The notes: generated from the letters alone by a model not told the origin. DNA of 64,000 bases from Corynebacterium yonathiae (GCF_027570195.1 NZ_JAKMUZ010000001.1:62001-126000), one strand, 5' to 3'; shown: positions 45,248 through 57,524, counted from the stretch's first letter. Program-made: numbers and translations.

Positions 45248-46570
45248 CTAGTCTGCCGCGCGCTCCTCGCCGGGTTTCTCCGACTCCGCCCTTTCGGCTA
45301 GGTTGTCCTGGAAATGCTGGTAGGAAGATTCCAGCTGCTTTAATTCCACCTCGCCGCCAACTTGGCGGCGGGCATCGGAGTAGATGGCTCGGGCGGCGTC
45401 GGCAAGCACGCTCCGGCGCTCAGCAGTGCGCAAAAGGGCCACGACCTTGGCCAGGTTATCCAGCAAGCTGAGGTAAATCTCCGCGTTATCGGCGGCGTCG
45501 CGCCGAATCTGCGTGAACATCGCCTCCACGATTTCTTCATAGCTGAACGTTTGGTAATCGAGCCGAAACTCACCGTCAACGTGCACAATGCCCTGCGGAA
45601 GCCGCTTATCCCCGATCACGGTGAGGATCTGGGTAAAGCGGTCAATGATATCGATGACCGTATACGGATCATTGACACCAGTACTCAAAGCGCGGGCAGC
45701 AATCTCCGCCAGGTGCCGGGCGGTAAAGCGAGGGTCGTGGGCTGAGGCATTCTCGCGGTGCTGTGTGAGCACGATGTGGCGCTCAACATTTTCCGGCAGG
45801 CGCGGCACGCCGTGCGCGATGACCTCGCCCTCCAGTACCAAGTCACCCGGCGCCACGCCGAGGTGCACTGCACAATTCTCCCGTGCCGCTGCCTGCGCGA
45901 TGGCGTCATAGTCGACGAACTTCAGGTAGCCAGTTCCACTGCTGCGCCGCTTTTCCGCATCCACGTAAAATTCTGTCCCTGGAGCCTTGGCTGCCTTTTC
46001 CTCCTCGCCCCGCCGGATGAGCCGGCGCATGTGGTCCTCTACGTCTTGGGCCACCACGTGAACTACGTGAGACATGCTGATCGATTGGGCGATATGAACA
46101 ATGAAATAAATGAGGAAGACTACACAGGCGATGGCCAGCAGCACCGTGACGGCAACGTTCAAGGAAGGAACATATTCTTCTTCCCCACTACCGCCCGTTT
46201 GCACCGCGCGCAAAGAAAGAAGGGCAAAAATGAAGGTTGCAAGATAGATCGCCAGGGTAGATTGTATAGAGCGATCCTTTAAAAACTCATGTAGCAGGCG
46301 CGGCCCCATCACTGTGACAACACCAGAAAGTGCGGTCAGCGTAATGAAGAAAACGGTGCCAGCAAGGGATAGCGACGAGGTTGCTACCGCGCTTAGAATC
46401 CCTTGGGCACTATCGGCGCTGCCATCATAAAAGGGCGTGGCTGCCACGCGGAAGTTGCTACCGATCGCGATCAGCAATTCCGCGCCGACGGCGGCAAGGG
46501 CCACCGCCACTGCAGGGATTAGCCAAAACTTCTCCCACCAGGCAGGCATCCTCTCCAGTAGCGTCTTCAT
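45248..46570 (-). CDS. DUF2254 membrane protein
   Basis: 440 aa. Four hydrophobic segments lie in the first 170 residues, followed by a large soluble domain. The segment RHLAEIAARALSTGVNDPYT is characteristic of DUF2254. The function of the family is unknown. It lies 6 bp downstream of the ABC-F gene on the same strand and is probably cotranscribed with it; its stop faces UPF0210 24 bp away. Confidence 0.85.
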   Translation of the reverse strand: MKTLLERMPAWWEKFWLIPAVAVALAAVGAELLIAIGSNFRVAATPFYDGSADSAQGILSAVATSSLSLAGTVFFITLTALSGVVTVMGPRLLHEFLKDRSIQSTLAIYLATFIFALLSLRAVQTGGSGEEEYVPSLNVAVTVLLAIACVVFLIYFIVHIAQSISMSHVVHVVAQDVEDHMRRLIRRGEEEKAAKAPGTEFYVDAEKRRSSGTGYLKFVDYDAIAQAAARENCAVHLGVAPGDLVLEGEVIAHGVPRLPENVERHIVLTQHRENASAHDPRFTARHLAEIAARALSTGVNDPYTVIDIIDRFTQILTVIGDKRLPQGIVHVDGEFRLDYQTFSYEEIVEAMFTQIRRDAADNAEIYLSLLDNLAKVVALLRTAERRSVLADAARAIYSDARRQVGGEVELKQLESSYQHFQDNLAERAESEKPGEERAAD

Positions 46571-46576
46571 ATTTTC

Positions 46577-48208
46577 CTAAGCTATCTCCACGATCTCCAT
46601 GTAGTCATCGGACCACAAGTCCTCGTCGCCATCTGGCATGATGATTACGCGTTCGGGATCCAAAGCCTTGACCGCGCCTGGATCGTGTGTGACCAGAACC
46701 ACGGCGCCCGTATAGGTTTTTAGCGCATCGAGTACCTGCTCGCGCGAAATCGGATCCAGGTTATTGGTCGGCTCATCCAAAAGCAGCACGTTCGCACGGC
46801 TGGAGACTAGGGCGGCGAGTGCCAAGCGCGTCTTCTCACCGCCAGAGAGAGTGCCCGCCGGCTGTTCCAACTTTTCGCCGGAGAACATGAAGGCGCCAAG
46901 CAGGCTCCGCAATTCCTGTTGATCCGCGTCCGGACACGCGTCAATGGTGTTTTGCCACACGGACTTATCCGGGTCGATGGTGTCATGTTCCTGCGCAAAA
47001 TAGCCAATACGCAGGCCGTGGCCACTGACGATGCCGCCTTCGCCATCGGTTCGCTCCACCCCGGCCAGCAACTTCAACAGCGTAGTTTTACCCGCGCCGT
47101 TATAGCCCAAAACCACTACTCTCGAACCCTTATCGATGGCCAAATCCACCCCGACGAAGACCTCTAGGGACCCGTACATTTTGGTCAGGCCCTTGGCATT
47201 CATGGGTGTCTTTCCGCAGGGCGCTGGTTCAGGGAACTTAATATTGGCTACCTTATCGGCCACACGGACCTCATCAAGCTCGCTCATCATGCGCTCAGCG
47301 CGGTGGAGCATCTGCTTAGCTGCAGCGGCCTTGGTTGCCTTCGCGCCCAACTTAGCTGCCTGCTTTTGTAACGCGGAGGCTTTCTTTTCCGCATTGGCCC
47401 GCTCTCGGCGACGCCGCGCTTCATCGGTTGCACGAGCATCGAGGTATTTCTTATACCCCATGTTGTACACATCCGCCTCGCCGCGGACCGCATCAAGGAA
47501 CCACACCTTATTGCACACGGCCTCGAGCAGCTCGACGTCGTGAGAAATCATAATGAGCCCGCCCTCATGCTTGGACAGGAATTGGCGCAGCCACGTAATA
47601 GAATCTGCGTCCAGGTGGTTGGTCGGCTCATCCAGGAGCAGCGTGGTCTGGGATTTACCCGATCCTTCAGTTGCGGCAAAGAGGATTTGCGCCAACTCCA
47701 CACGGCGGCGCTGGCCACCAGAGAGGGTCTTGAGCTGCTGGTCTAGTACCCGCTGCGGCAAGCCTAAGTTATCGCAGATCTGCGCGCACTCGGAATCAGC
47801 TTCATAGCCTCCCAGGGACTCAAACTGCTCCTCCAAGCGGGAATACTTGCGGATGGCTTTGTCTCGGAATTTATCATCCGTGGCCGTTTCCATGAGCTCT
47901 TGTTGCTTCGCCATGCGGCGCTTGAGATCATCCAATCCGCGTGCGGAAAGAACGCGCTCGCGCGCGGTCTGCTCGATATTTCCTTCGCGGGAATCCTGGG
48001 GCAAATAACCAATGGGGCCCGAACGAGTTACAGAGCCACCATAGGGCTCCGTCTCTCCTGCCAAAATGCGCATAGTCGTCGTCTTGCCTGCGCCGTTGCG
48101 GCCGATGAGGCCGATACGGTCGCCGGGTTGTACCCGCAGGTGCTGCCCGGGGGCGTCGAGAAGCGTACGCGCTCCTACCCTGACTTCGAAATCATTGGTT
48201 ACAATCAC
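46577..48208 (-). CDS. ABC-F family ATP-binding protein (Rv1473-like)
   Basis: Soluble twin-ABC protein of 543 aa, without membrane segments. Both cassettes are complete: GRNGAGKTT with LSGGQRRRVELA and LLLDEPTNHLD, then GYNGAGKTT with LSGGEKTRLALA and LLLDEPTNNLD. The two are joined by the P-site-tRNA-interaction linker (about residues 240-320, Arg/Lys/Ala-rich). ABC-F members act on ribosomes in translation or antibiotic protection. Very similar to M. tuberculosis Rv1473 as recalled. The GTG at 48208 has TAGACT 8 nt upstream (leaderless); no Shine-Dalgarno is seen. Confidence 0.92.
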   Translation of the reverse strand: MIVTNDFEVRVGARTLLDAPGQHLRVQPGDRIGLIGRNGAGKTTTMRILAGETEPYGGSVTRSGPIGYLPQDSREGNIEQTARERVLSARGLDDLKRRMAKQQELMETATDDKFRDKAIRKYSRLEEQFESLGGYEADSECAQICDNLGLPQRVLDQQLKTLSGGQRRRVELAQILFAATEGSGKSQTTLLLDEPTNHLDADSITWLRQFLSKHEGGLIMISHDVELLEAVCNKVWFLDAVRGEADVYNMGYKKYLDARATDEARRRRERANAEKKASALQKQAAKLGAKATKAAAAKQMLHRAERMMSELDEVRVADKVANIKFPEPAPCGKTPMNAKGLTKMYGSLEVFVGVDLAIDKGSRVVVLGYNGAGKTTLLKLLAGVERTDGEGGIVSGHGLRIGYFAQEHDTIDPDKSVWQNTIDACPDADQQELRSLLGAFMFSGEKLEQPAGTLSGGEKTRLALAALVSSRANVLLLDEPTNNLDPISREQVLDALKTYTGAVVLVTHDPGAVKALDPERVIIMPDGDEDLWSDDYMEIVEIA

Positions 48209-48255
48209 GAAGAAACAGTCTAGCAATTGACGTTGCCGACGCTAAGACGCACTAA

Positions 48256-48304
48256 CGCCCTCAGCAGTCGATTTCCTAATCGAGGAAAGAGGCTGCTGAG
48301 GGCG
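48256..48304 (-). terminator. Terminator of the suf operon
   Basis: Twelve-bp perfect arms CGCCCTCAGCAG / CTGCTGAGGGCG with an inner TTTCCT / AGGAAA stem. It lies 18 nt after the sufT stop. T-tracts are short on both sides. Confidence 0.75.
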
Positions 48305-48321
48305 TTTAGGTTTGCGCGTTC

Positions 48322-48729
48322 TTAGACCGCGAAGCCGAGGGCCTGAAGCTGCTCCCGGCCCTCCTCAGTAATCATCTGCGGGCCCCATGGCGGCATCCAT
48401 ACCCAATTGATACGCACGGCATCAGCCAACTTATTGGCCTTGACGATATCTTCCACCTGCTCCGCAATGACATCGGTCAGCGGGCAGGCCGGCGAGGTCA
48501 GCGTCATGTTGATCATGACGATCTCCTTGCCATTGTCTTCTTCAAACCAGAGGTCATAGACAAGGCCCAAGTCCACGACGTTGATGCCGAGCTCAGGGTC
48601 AATGACATCACGCATAAACTCAGTGACGTCAAAGGCCTTAGAAATCTGCTCTTCGGTCTGCTCCGGACGCTCGCCGCTGCCGGAGAAAGAAGAATTCTCG
48701 TTCTGATAAGGATCTACGGGTTCGGTCAT
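48322..48729 (-). CDS. sufT: DUF59/MIP18 family protein SufT
   Basis: Fe-S assembly auxiliary factor, 135 aa. Residues 1-30 are polar and probably disordered; the DUF59 domain contains DPELGINVVDLGLVYDL and the TSPACPLTDVI motif with the conserved Cys. Start is directly after the sufU TAG (TAGATG). Last gene of the suf cluster. Confidence 0.93.
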   Translation of the reverse strand: MTEPVDPYQNENSSFSGSGERPEQTEEQISKAFDVTEFMRDVIDPELGINVVDLGLVYDLWFEEDNGKEIVMINMTLTSPACPLTDVIAEQVEDIVKANKLADAVRINWVWMPPWGPQMITEEGREQLQALGFAV

Positions 48730-50471
<1,742 letters not shown>

Positions 50472-51230
50472 TTACTTGAGGAACTGGTCGTAGCCGTCAG
50501 ACTCGAGCTGGTCTGCCAATTCAGCGCCGCCGGTCTTGATGACTTGGCCATCAGCAAAGACGTGGACGAAGTCCGGCTTTACGTAGTTCAAAATGCGCTT
50601 GTAGTGGGTAATCATCAAGATGCCACCATTGGTTTCCTTCTGGTAGCTGTTGATTCCTTCAGACACAATGCGCAAGGCGTCAACGTCCAGACCGGAGTCT
50701 GTCTCGTCCATCACTGCGAACTTGGGCTTGAGGATATCCAGCTGCATAACCTCGTGGCGCTTCTTTTCGCCGCCGGAGAAGCCTTCGTTTACGGAACGGG
50801 AGATGAAGGACTTATCAATCTTCAGGTTCTCGCGAGCCTGAGTAAGTTCCTTGTTCCACTCACGCAGCTTCGGTGCCTCACCGCGAATGGAGGTTACGGC
50901 GGAGCGCATGAACTGGGAGACCTTGACGCCCGGGACCTCGGTTGGGTATTGCATCGCCAGGAAAAGGCCGGCGCGAGCACGCTCATCGACAGGCATTTCC
51001 AGCAAGTTTTCACCATCGAGCAGCACCTCGCCCTCAGTAACCTCGTACTTTGGGTGGCCGGCGATGGTATAGGACAAGGTGGACTTGCCGGAGCCATTCG
51101 GGCCCATGATGGCGTGGATCTCGCCGGAGTTGATGGTCAGGTTGACGCCCTTGAGAATTTCCTTTGGCTCGCCGCCTTCTTCCGTCGGCAGCACCTGGGC
51201 ATGGAGGTTCTTAATTTCCAGAGTAGACAT
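50472..51230 (-). CDS. sufC: Fe-S cluster assembly ATPase SufC
   Basis: ABC-type ATPase of the SufBCD scaffold, 252 aa. Walker A GPNGSGKST, signature FSGGEKKRHEV, Walker B KFAVMDETDSGLD and H-loop MITHYKR are all present. Confidence 0.97.
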   Translation of the reverse strand: MSTLEIKNLHAQVLPTEEGGEPKEILKGVNLTINSGEIHAIMGPNGSGKSTLSYTIAGHPKYEVTEGEVLLDGENLLEMPVDERARAGLFLAMQYPTEVPGVKVSQFMRSAVTSIRGEAPKLREWNKELTQARENLKIDKSFISRSVNEGFSGGEKKRHEVMQLDILKPKFAVMDETDSGLDVDALRIVSEGINSYQKETNGGILMITHYKRILNYVKPDFVHVFADGQVIKTGGAELADQLESDGYDQFLK

Positions 51231-51260
51231 AATGTATGTGGGTTTCCTTCTATGAAAGCT

Positions 51261-52415
51261 TTAGGCGGAGATCTTTTCCAGTTCTTCGGAAATGCGGTTT
51301 TCCAATTCCTCGGACAGGGACTGCACCGGAATGCGGTGGATGACCTCATTGAAGAAGCCACGGATGATGAGGCGACGGGCTTCAGCCTCTGGAATGCCGC
51401 GAGACATGAGGTAGAACAACTCGATGTCATCGAAGCGACCAACGGTAGCTGCGTGGCCAGCACCAGTGATTTCACCGGTCTCAATCTCCAGGTTAGGGAT
51501 TGCGTCCGCGCGAGCGCCTTCGGTCAGAATCAGGTTGTTGTTGGTCTCGTAGGTATCTGTGCCCTGTGCATTAGAGCGGATCAGGACATCGCCGACCCAG
51601 CAAGTACGGGCCTCATTTTCCTTAGTACCCTGCAGTGCGCCCTTATATAGGACGTGGGAGCGGCAATTAGGAACGGAGTGATCCACCAGCATGCGGTTCT
51701 CAAAGTACTGGCCTTCGTCAGCGAAGTACACGCCCAGCAGCTCTGCGTCGCCACCTTGCTCGGTGAAGTTCACGCGAGGCACGATGCGTACCACCTCGCC
51801 GCCGAAGATGGCGGAGTTGTGGCGCAGCACAGAATCGCGGCCGAGCTGGGCAACGTGGTTGGACAGGTGAACCGCATCGTCTTCCCAGTCAACGTCAAGG
51901 ACGACGTTCAAGTGAGCACCATCGCCCACGATGAACTCTACGTTATCTGCGTGGGTGCCGGAGCCTACGTACTTCAAAATAACGGTGGCTTCCGCGTGAT
52001 GGCCTACCTCGATGGAGGTGGCTCCAAAGGAAGTTACGCCCTCGCCCTTGCCGGTATAAGTAATGACGACAGGCTCTTCCACCTGGGTCTCGGCGTCAAT
52101 GGTGACGACCTGGCCTTCAGACATGGAGGTCCACGCCTGTGCCGCTACGCGATCAGATGGAGTGCCAACACGGCCCAGACGCTCGTCGTCGCGAGCGACG
52201 GTCTCAGAGCTTACGCCTGGGTGCTCGCTCACGGTGACATCCTGGGCTACTGCCTCTGCAAACTCTCCATTGTGCAGGCCACGGAGTTTGCGCAGGGAGA
52301 CAAAGCGCCACACCTCATCACGTCCGTGTGGCACCGGGAAGTCCTCCACGTTGGTAGAGGTAAAGACGTCACCCTTGGTGATCTTATCCGGATTGAATTC
52401 GTTCGAAGCGACCAT
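51261..52415 (-). CDS. sufD: Fe-S cluster assembly protein SufD
   Basis: SufBCD scaffold subunit, 384 aa. A beta-helix core is followed by the SufB/SufD C-terminal motif [20 protein letters not shown]. 5 bp after sufB. Confidence 0.95.
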   Translation of the reverse strand: MVASNEFNPDKITKGDVFTSTNVEDFPVPHGRDEVWRFVSLRKLRGLHNGEFAEAVAQDVTVSEHPGVSSETVARDDERLGRVGTPSDRVAAQAWTSMSEGQVVTIDAETQVEEPVVITYTGKGEGVTSFGATSIEVGHHAEATVILKYVGSGTHADNVEFIVGDGAHLNVVLDVDWEDDAVHLSNHVAQLGRDSVLRHNSAIFGGEVVRIVPRVNFTEQGGDAELLGVYFADEGQYFENRMLVDHSVPNCRSHVLYKGALQGTKENEARTCWVGDVLIRSNAQGTDTYETNNNLILTEGARADAIPNLEIETGEITGAGHAATVGRFDDIELFYLMSRGIPEAEARRLIIRGFFNEVIHRIPVQSLSEELENRISEELEKISA

Positions 52416-52420
52416 TTTCT

Positions 52421-53860
52421 TTAGCCGACCGATCCTTCCATTTGCAGTTCGATGAGGCGGTTGAGCTCGAGGGCGTACTCCATCGGCAACTCCTTGGCAA
52501 TCGGCTCAACGAAGCCACGCACGATCATCGCCATTGCTTCTTCTTCCGCAATGCCGCGGGACATCAGGTAGAAAAGCTGCTCCTCAGAAACCTGGGAAAC
52601 GGTTGCCTCATGGCCCAGGGTGACGTGGTCATTGCGGATGTCGTTATACGGGTATGTATCCGAACGCGAAATGTTGTCAACCAATAGCGCATCGCACTCG
52701 ACGTTGGAGGTGGAATGGTGCGCATTCTGGTTGACCTGCACTAGGCCGCGGTAGGCAGCGCGGCCACCGGCGCGAGCCACCGACTTAGACACAATATTGG
52801 AAGAGGTGTGCGGGGCCATGTGGGTCATCTTGGCGCCGGTGTCTTGGAACTGGTTCTCACCAGCGAAGGCAACGGAGAGAACTTCGCCCTTGGCATATGG
52901 TCCGGTCATCCACACGGCTGGATATTTCATGGTGACTTTGGAGCCAATATTGCCGTCAACCCATTCCATGGTGCCACCCTCTTCTACCTTGGTGCGCTTG
53001 GTTACCAAGTTGTAGACGTTGCTGGACCAGTTCTGAATGGTGGTGTAGCGGCAGCGGCCGCCCTTCTTCACGATGATCTCCACTACCGCGGAGTGCAGGG
53101 AGTCGGACTTGTAGATAGGAGCGGTACAGCCCTCGACGTAGTGCACGTAGGCATCCTCATCAACGATGATGAGGGTGCGTTCAAATTGACCCATGTTCTC
53201 CGTGTTGATACGGAAATAAGCCTGTAGCGGAATATCCACGTGCACGCCCTTTGGCACGTAGATAAACGAGCCACCGGACCACACGGCAGAGTTCAAAGCG
53301 GAGAACTTATTATCGCCGGCAGGGATAACAGTGCCGAAGTATTCCTTGAAAAGCTCTGGGTAGTCACGCAGCGCGGTGTCGGTATCGACGAAGATGACGC
53401 CTTGGCTTTCTAGGTCTTCACGAATCTGGTGATAGACAACCTCAGACTCGTACTGAGCTGCCACACCGGCAACAAGGCGCTGCTTCTCGGCCTCCGGAAT
53501 GCCCAACTTATCGTAGGTGGCCTTGATGTCATCCGGGAGGTCTTCCCACGTCTGGGCCTGCTCCTCGGTGGACTTCACATAGTACTTGATCTGGTCGAAG
53601 TCGATGCCAGACAAATCCGCACCCCAAGTGGGAACGGGCTTCTTATCAAAGATGTTGAGTGCCTTCAGGCGCTGATTGAGCATCCATTCCGGCTCGCCCT
53701 TCTTGGCAGAAATATCGCGTACTACATCTTCATTCAAGCCGCGGCGAGCAGAAGCACCAGCCGCGTCCGAGTCGTGCCAGCCGTACTCATATGCACCAAT
53801 GGAATCAATGATTTCATCATCGGTCATCTTGTTCTCGGGTGCCGATTGTGCCTGGGTCAT
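52421..53860 (-). CDS. sufB: Fe-S cluster assembly protein SufB
   Basis: Scaffold subunit on which the cluster is built, 479 aa. Family motifs: [40 protein letters not shown] with the putative ligand cysteine, and [28 protein letters not shown] lies seven bases before the ATG at 53860, and the ATG overlaps the sufR stop by 4 bp. Confidence 0.97.
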   Translation of the reverse strand: MTQAQSAPENKMTDDEIIDSIGAYEYGWHDSDAAGASARRGLNEDVVRDISAKKGEPEWMLNQRLKALNIFDKKPVPTWGADLSGIDFDQIKYYVKSTEEQAQTWEDLPDDIKATYDKLGIPEAEKQRLVAGVAAQYESEVVYHQIREDLESQGVIFVDTDTALRDYPELFKEYFGTVIPAGDNKFSALNSAVWSGGSFIYVPKGVHVDIPLQAYFRINTENMGQFERTLIIVDEDAYVHYVEGCTAPIYKSDSLHSAVVEIIVKKGGRCRYTTIQNWSSNVYNLVTKRTKVEEGGTMEWVDGNIGSKVTMKYPAVWMTGPYAKGEVLSVAFAGENQFQDTGAKMTHMAPHTSSNIVSKSVARAGGRAAYRGLVQVNQNAHHSTSNVECDALLVDNISRSDTYPYNDIRNDHVTLGHEATVSQVSEEQLFYLMSRGIAEEEAMAMIVRGFVEPIAKELPMEYALELNRLIELQMEGSVG

Positions 53861-54594
53861 GACTCGCTCCTTTCAGTATTTGTATTAACGGGTGTCAAGG
53901 GGATGTTCGTGGTACAGATTCCGTGGCCCTCAGCGATGGATGCCAACGGCTGTACGTGCTTGCCTAATAGAGCAGAAAAGACTTCCTGTTCCGCCTCACA
54001 TAGCTCCGGATGCTCGGCCGCCACGTGGGAGACCGGGCAATGATGTTGACAAATTTGCACTCCCTGACCAGCGCGGTCCACCGTGGCGGCATACCCGTGC
54101 TCGTCTAAGACCTCTGCCAGCTTACGCGCCACATCCTCGACGGATTCGCCCTCATCTACTAGGGGACGAACATCAGCAACGAGGCGCTCAAAGCGGACTT
54201 TGGCAAAGCGCTTTACAGCCTCAGATCCGCCGACGGCGCGCAACGCCGTCAGGGCCTCCGAGGCCAAGTCATCATAGGCGTGACCGAATTGTGCTCGGCC
54301 ACGATCGGTGAGGCGGAAATGTTTGGCTGGTCGCCCGCGACCAGAACCGCTGCCCGTAGCGCCACGGGCGACAGGACGGCGGCGTACGACCTCCGTTAGT
54401 TCCTCTTCCACCAAGTTGTCTAAGTGCCGGCGAATTCCAGCAGCAGAAAGGCCAAGGCGTTCGCCCAAGTGAGAAGCAGTAACGGGCCCGTCCTTTAAGA
54501 GCAAAAGCATCACTTGGCGGCGAGTATCACCATCCGTTGTGCGAGATTCCTTAGCCGGTTTCGACGAAGTTACAACGCGCTGAGGTGTGCTCAT
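53857..54594 (-). CDS. sufR: Transcriptional regulator SufR (Fe-S, winged helix)
   Basis: Repressor of the suf operon, 245 aa. The N-terminal winged helix ([24 protein letters not shown]) is followed by a basic wing rich in Arg/Gly. Cysteines in CQHHCPVSH and PELCEAEQ fit the expected Fe-S ligands. It is first in the suf cluster, so the operon is autoregulated. A perfect 12-bp palindrome 104 bp upstream is a candidate operator. Confidence 0.94.
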   Translation of the reverse strand: MSTPQRVVTSSKPAKESRTTDGDTRRQVMLLLLKDGPVTASHLGERLGLSAAGIRRHLDNLVEEELTEVVRRRPVARGATGSGSGRGRPAKHFRLTDRGRAQFGHAYDDLASEALTALRAVGGSEAVKRFAKVRFERLVADVRPLVDEGESVEDVARKLAEVLDEHGYAATVDRAGQGVQICQHHCPVSHVAAEHPELCEAEQEVFSALLGKHVQPLASIAEGHGICTTNIPLTPVNTNTERSES

Positions 54595-54698
54595 GTCGGG
54601 ACCTCCCTTCGTGCTTCACTCACTTATAGTCATCCTGCGACGTCTACCTTGTTTCCCAAGAGTCACGCCACACTACAACTAGGCCTTCTTTATTAGAC

Positions 54699-54710
54699 AA
54701 CACTAGTGTT
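54699..54710. promoter_or_regulatory. Perfect palindrome AACACTAGTGTT in the sufR-mptB gap, candidate SufR operator
   Basis: The 12-bp sequence is identical on both strands and lies in the 269-bp divergent gap, 105 bp from the sufR start. It contains the ACACT half-site reported for mycobacterial SufR, though without the spacer found there. Otherwise this gap shows only promoter-like AT-rich sequence. Confidence 0.45.
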
Positions 54711-54863
54711 CCTTAATTCATTCCGGAATGCCACCATTATCCGATCTTCGGCGTGGCACGGGGGTGGTCAGGACCCCACTTGGTCGTTCATATCCGTGCT
54801 GCGTGCACTCTACGGACGGGCCCACTGGGGCTAATAGGAAGGATTCGCGTAAGGTCTTATGCC

Positions 54864-56588
54864 ATGACAGGCAAAATCCGCGGCTTCTTATCCGGCGTAA
54901 AAGCTGAGCTGCCGCAGTTGGGCACCGCTGGTTCTCGGTCTGCTCGCTTGCACGCCGAGGACACCGGAGCTGCGGAGCCTGATTTTCGTTTTGATTTTGT
55001 CCCCGCCAACGCGGATGGCCTGAAGCGCACCACCACCGCGCAGTGGCGAACTTTCTTCATCCTGCGCTGGGTCGGCACCGTAGGTTCCCTACTCATCGCT
55101 TTCGGCGCGTTAGGCGCCGGTGCGCTTCCGGTGGTGGGCAACCCTTATGACAACGTCCCTTTTGGCTCCCTTATGCCCCGCATGCTGCAGACCTCTTCAG
55201 CCATTGTCATGGTGGGAGTAGGCCTGTTGGTCTCTGCCTGGGTTTTCCTCGCCCCCTTTGCGGGAACTCCACTGCGCCAACCCCAGCAAGGAGCTGCCAC
55301 CCCAACGCGCGCTCGTCGGCTTGTAACCACGCACCAACTGTGGCGCACGTGGGCCGGTTGGGTCATCCCGCTGATTTTTACCGCCCCTCTTTTTACCCAA
55401 GATATTTATTCCTACTTAGCTAACGGTTCCATCGTGGCGCAAGGCATGGATCCTTATTCGGCAGGCCCCGTACAACTACTCGGCGCCGGAAATGAGCTCG
55501 CGCGCTCGGTACCGTTTATCTGGGCCAATTCTCCCTCCCCCTATGGCCCGGTAGCGCTGGGGCTAGCGGGCATGGTGAGCGTAATTACCTCTAATTCCAT
55601 TCTTTTGGGGGTTATCGCCCATCGGCTGCTTTCCATCGCCGGCATCATCGTCGCTGGGTGGGCCATCAGCCGTCTCGCGCGGAGGTGCCACGTATCTCCG
55701 GAGTCCGCGCTCTGGCTCGGCATCCTCAACCCGTTGACCATCTTGCATCTGGTTGGCGGAATCCATAATGAATCCATCATGCTAGGCCTGTTATTGGTGG
55801 GCATGGAGCTCGGACTTCGCGGCGTCGACAGTCTAGAAAAATCCAAGTCCAGCGCCTATCTAGCCTTGGCAGCCTCTGGTTTTTGTCTCTCGTGCGCTGG
55901 AATGGTCAAGGTTACCGGCTTTATTGGACTAGGTTTCGTCGGTATGGCCTACGCCCGTCACCTCATTGACAAAGAAGGCACATCACGCTGGAAGGCCTTG
56001 GCTTTCGCGATCACCCTTCAGCTTGTGGTTTTGGTGGCCTCCGTGGCGCTCATCAGTGCTTGCACCGGAATTAGCCTGGGATGGATTACCGGACAAGGCG
56101 GCGCGGCTTCTATCCGCTCATGGCTTTCTACCTCCACCGCCGTAGGTGTCGGCGCAGGATTTATCGGGATGCTACTCGGGCTTGGGGATCACACGGAAGC
56201 TATCCTCACCGTTACCCGCACCTTTGGTGTGCTCCTGGCAGTAGCCTTCATGGCCCGCATGCTCTTTGCTACGCTACGCGGCCGAATCCACCCCGTCGGC
56301 GGACTGGGCACCGCTTCCCTAGTGCTTGTCATCTTCTTCCCCGTAGTCCATCCGTGGTACATCCTGTGGGCGGTACTACCTTTGGCCGCATGGGCCAATC
56401 GGCTCATCTTCCGGTTTTGCGTCGTAGCCTATTCCGCAGCGATGAGCTTCTTTGTTTTGCCGCGCGGCCTCGGCCTTCCGCCAAGCACCATCATCGTCAT
56501 CTATGTTTGTGCCGCCTGCACATTCGCTGTCATTGCCGCCCTGTGGTGGGTTGCAGCGCGCCGTAGCGGAATCCGTGTCCTAAACTAG
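54864..56588 (+). CDS. mptB: alpha-(1->6)-mannopyranosyltransferase MptB
   Basis: Polyprenyl-phosphomannose-dependent GT-C enzyme that builds the mannan backbone of lipomannan/lipoarabinomannan in the membrane. 574 aa with about 13 hydrophobic segments. The early acidic loop TQDIYSYLANGSIVAQGMDPY is the GT-C catalytic-loop region, and PLTILHLVGGIHNESIMLGLL follows. C. glutamicum mptB (cg1766) also adjoins the suf cluster. The ATG at 54864 has TAAGGT 8 nt upstream (leaderless). Confidence 0.9.
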   Translation: MTGKIRGFLSGVKAELPQLGTAGSRSARLHAEDTGAAEPDFRFDFVPANADGLKRTTTAQWRTFFILRWVGTVGSLLIAFGALGAGALPVVGNPYDNVPFGSLMPRMLQTSSAIVMVGVGLLVSAWVFLAPFAGTPLRQPQQGAATPTRARRLVTTHQLWRTWAGWVIPLIFTAPLFTQDIYSYLANGSIVAQGMDPYSAGPVQLLGAGNELARSVPFIWANSPSPYGPVALGLAGMVSVITSNSILLGVIAHRLLSIAGIIVAGWAISRLARRCHVSPESALWLGILNPLTILHLVGGIHNESIMLGLLLVGMELGLRGVDSLEKSKSSAYLALAASGFCLSCAGMVKVTGFIGLGFVGMAYARHLIDKEGTSRWKALAFAITLQLVVLVASVALISACTGISLGWITGQGGAASIRSWLSTSTAVGVGAGFIGMLLGLGDHTEAILTVTRTFGVLLAVAFMARMLFATLRGRIHPVGGLGTASLVLVIFFPVVHPWYILWAVLPLAAWANRLIFRFCVVAYSAAMSFFVLPRGLGLPPSTIIVIYVCAACTFAVIAALWWVAARRSGIRVLN

Positions 56589-56594
56589 TCCCAC

Positions 56595-57524
56595 GTGAAT
56601 TCGATTTCCGCCGACCGCCCAGCCCTCACCTTGAATAACGTGGTGAAAAAGTATGGCTCCACCACTGCCGTCAATGGACTGAGTCTTAGCGTTGCCACAG
56701 GTGAGGTCTTTTGTCTCCTCGGCCCCAATGGCGCTGGAAAGTCCACGACAATTGAGATGGCAGAGGGCTTTATCCATCCCACTAGCGGCACTATCGACGT
56801 CCTAGGGCTCGACCCAAGTAGCGAGCCAGATAGTGTGCGTGAAAAGGTCGGCATCATGTTGCAGGGCGGCGGCTCCTATTCCGGCATCCGCGTGCTAGAA
56901 ATGTTGGAGCTTTCCGCCCGCTATAGCACCCACCCAATCTCCCCACAATGGCTATTAGAGACGTTGGGGCTTGAAGGCGTGGCTCGCACCCCGTATCGCA
57001 GACTTTCGGGTGGACAACAGCAACGCCTATCGCTCGCCCTGGCGATCATCGGCCGGCCCGAGTTGGTTTTTCTCGATGAACCCACCGCAGGTATGGACGC
57101 ACAGTCCCGTCTGGCGGTCTGGGACTTAGTTCGAGCACTGCGCCGCGATGGCGTCACCATCATCCTTACCACCCACCTAATGGATGAAGCGGAGTCGCTG
57201 GCAGACCAAGTGGCCATCATGGATCATGGCCAGCTGGTAGCCCATGGCACCCCCGCAGAACTTACTGCACAGACGGACTCGGCAGGATTGAGTTTCAGCA
57301 CCGATATCGACGTTGACATGGAGGCATTGGCCGCGGCCGGAATTAAAGCCACCAAATCCCGGCCGCTGCATTACCGGTTGTCCCAGACCGGCACGCCGGA
57401 GGCTATCGCCACACTCACCTCAGAGCTCGCCCGGCAAGGAGTCTTATTGCGGTACTTAGATGCGGCCCACCGCAACTTGGAAGAGGTATTCCTTGACCTC
57501 ACCGGCCGCCACTTGCGCAGCTAG
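56595..57524 (+). CDS. ABC-2 type exporter ATP-binding protein (DrrA-like)
   Basis: Cytoplasmic ATPase, 309 aa. Walker A GPNGAGKST, signature LSGGQQQRLSLA, Walker B LVFLDEPTAGMD and H-loop TTHLMDEAE are intact, and the C-terminal extension (DIDVDMEALAAAG onward) is DrrA/DUF4162-like. The GTG at 56595 lies 6 bp after mptB and lacks a clear Shine-Dalgarno, so it is probably translated with mptB. Partner permease follows at 57581. Substrate unknown; the setting suggests an envelope molecule. Confidence 0.92.
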   Translation: MNSISADRPALTLNNVVKKYGSTTAVNGLSLSVATGEVFCLLGPNGAGKSTTIEMAEGFIHPTSGTIDVLGLDPSSEPDSVREKVGIMLQGGGSYSGIRVLEMLELSARYSTHPISPQWLLETLGLEGVARTPYRRLSGGQQQRLSLALAIIGRPELVFLDEPTAGMDAQSRLAVWDLVRALRRDGVTIILTTHLMDEAESLADQVAIMDHGQLVAHGTPAELTAQTDSAGLSFSTDIDVDMEALAAAGIKATKSRPLHYRLSQTGTPEAIATLTSELARQGVLLRYLDAAHRNLEEVFLDLTGRHLRS

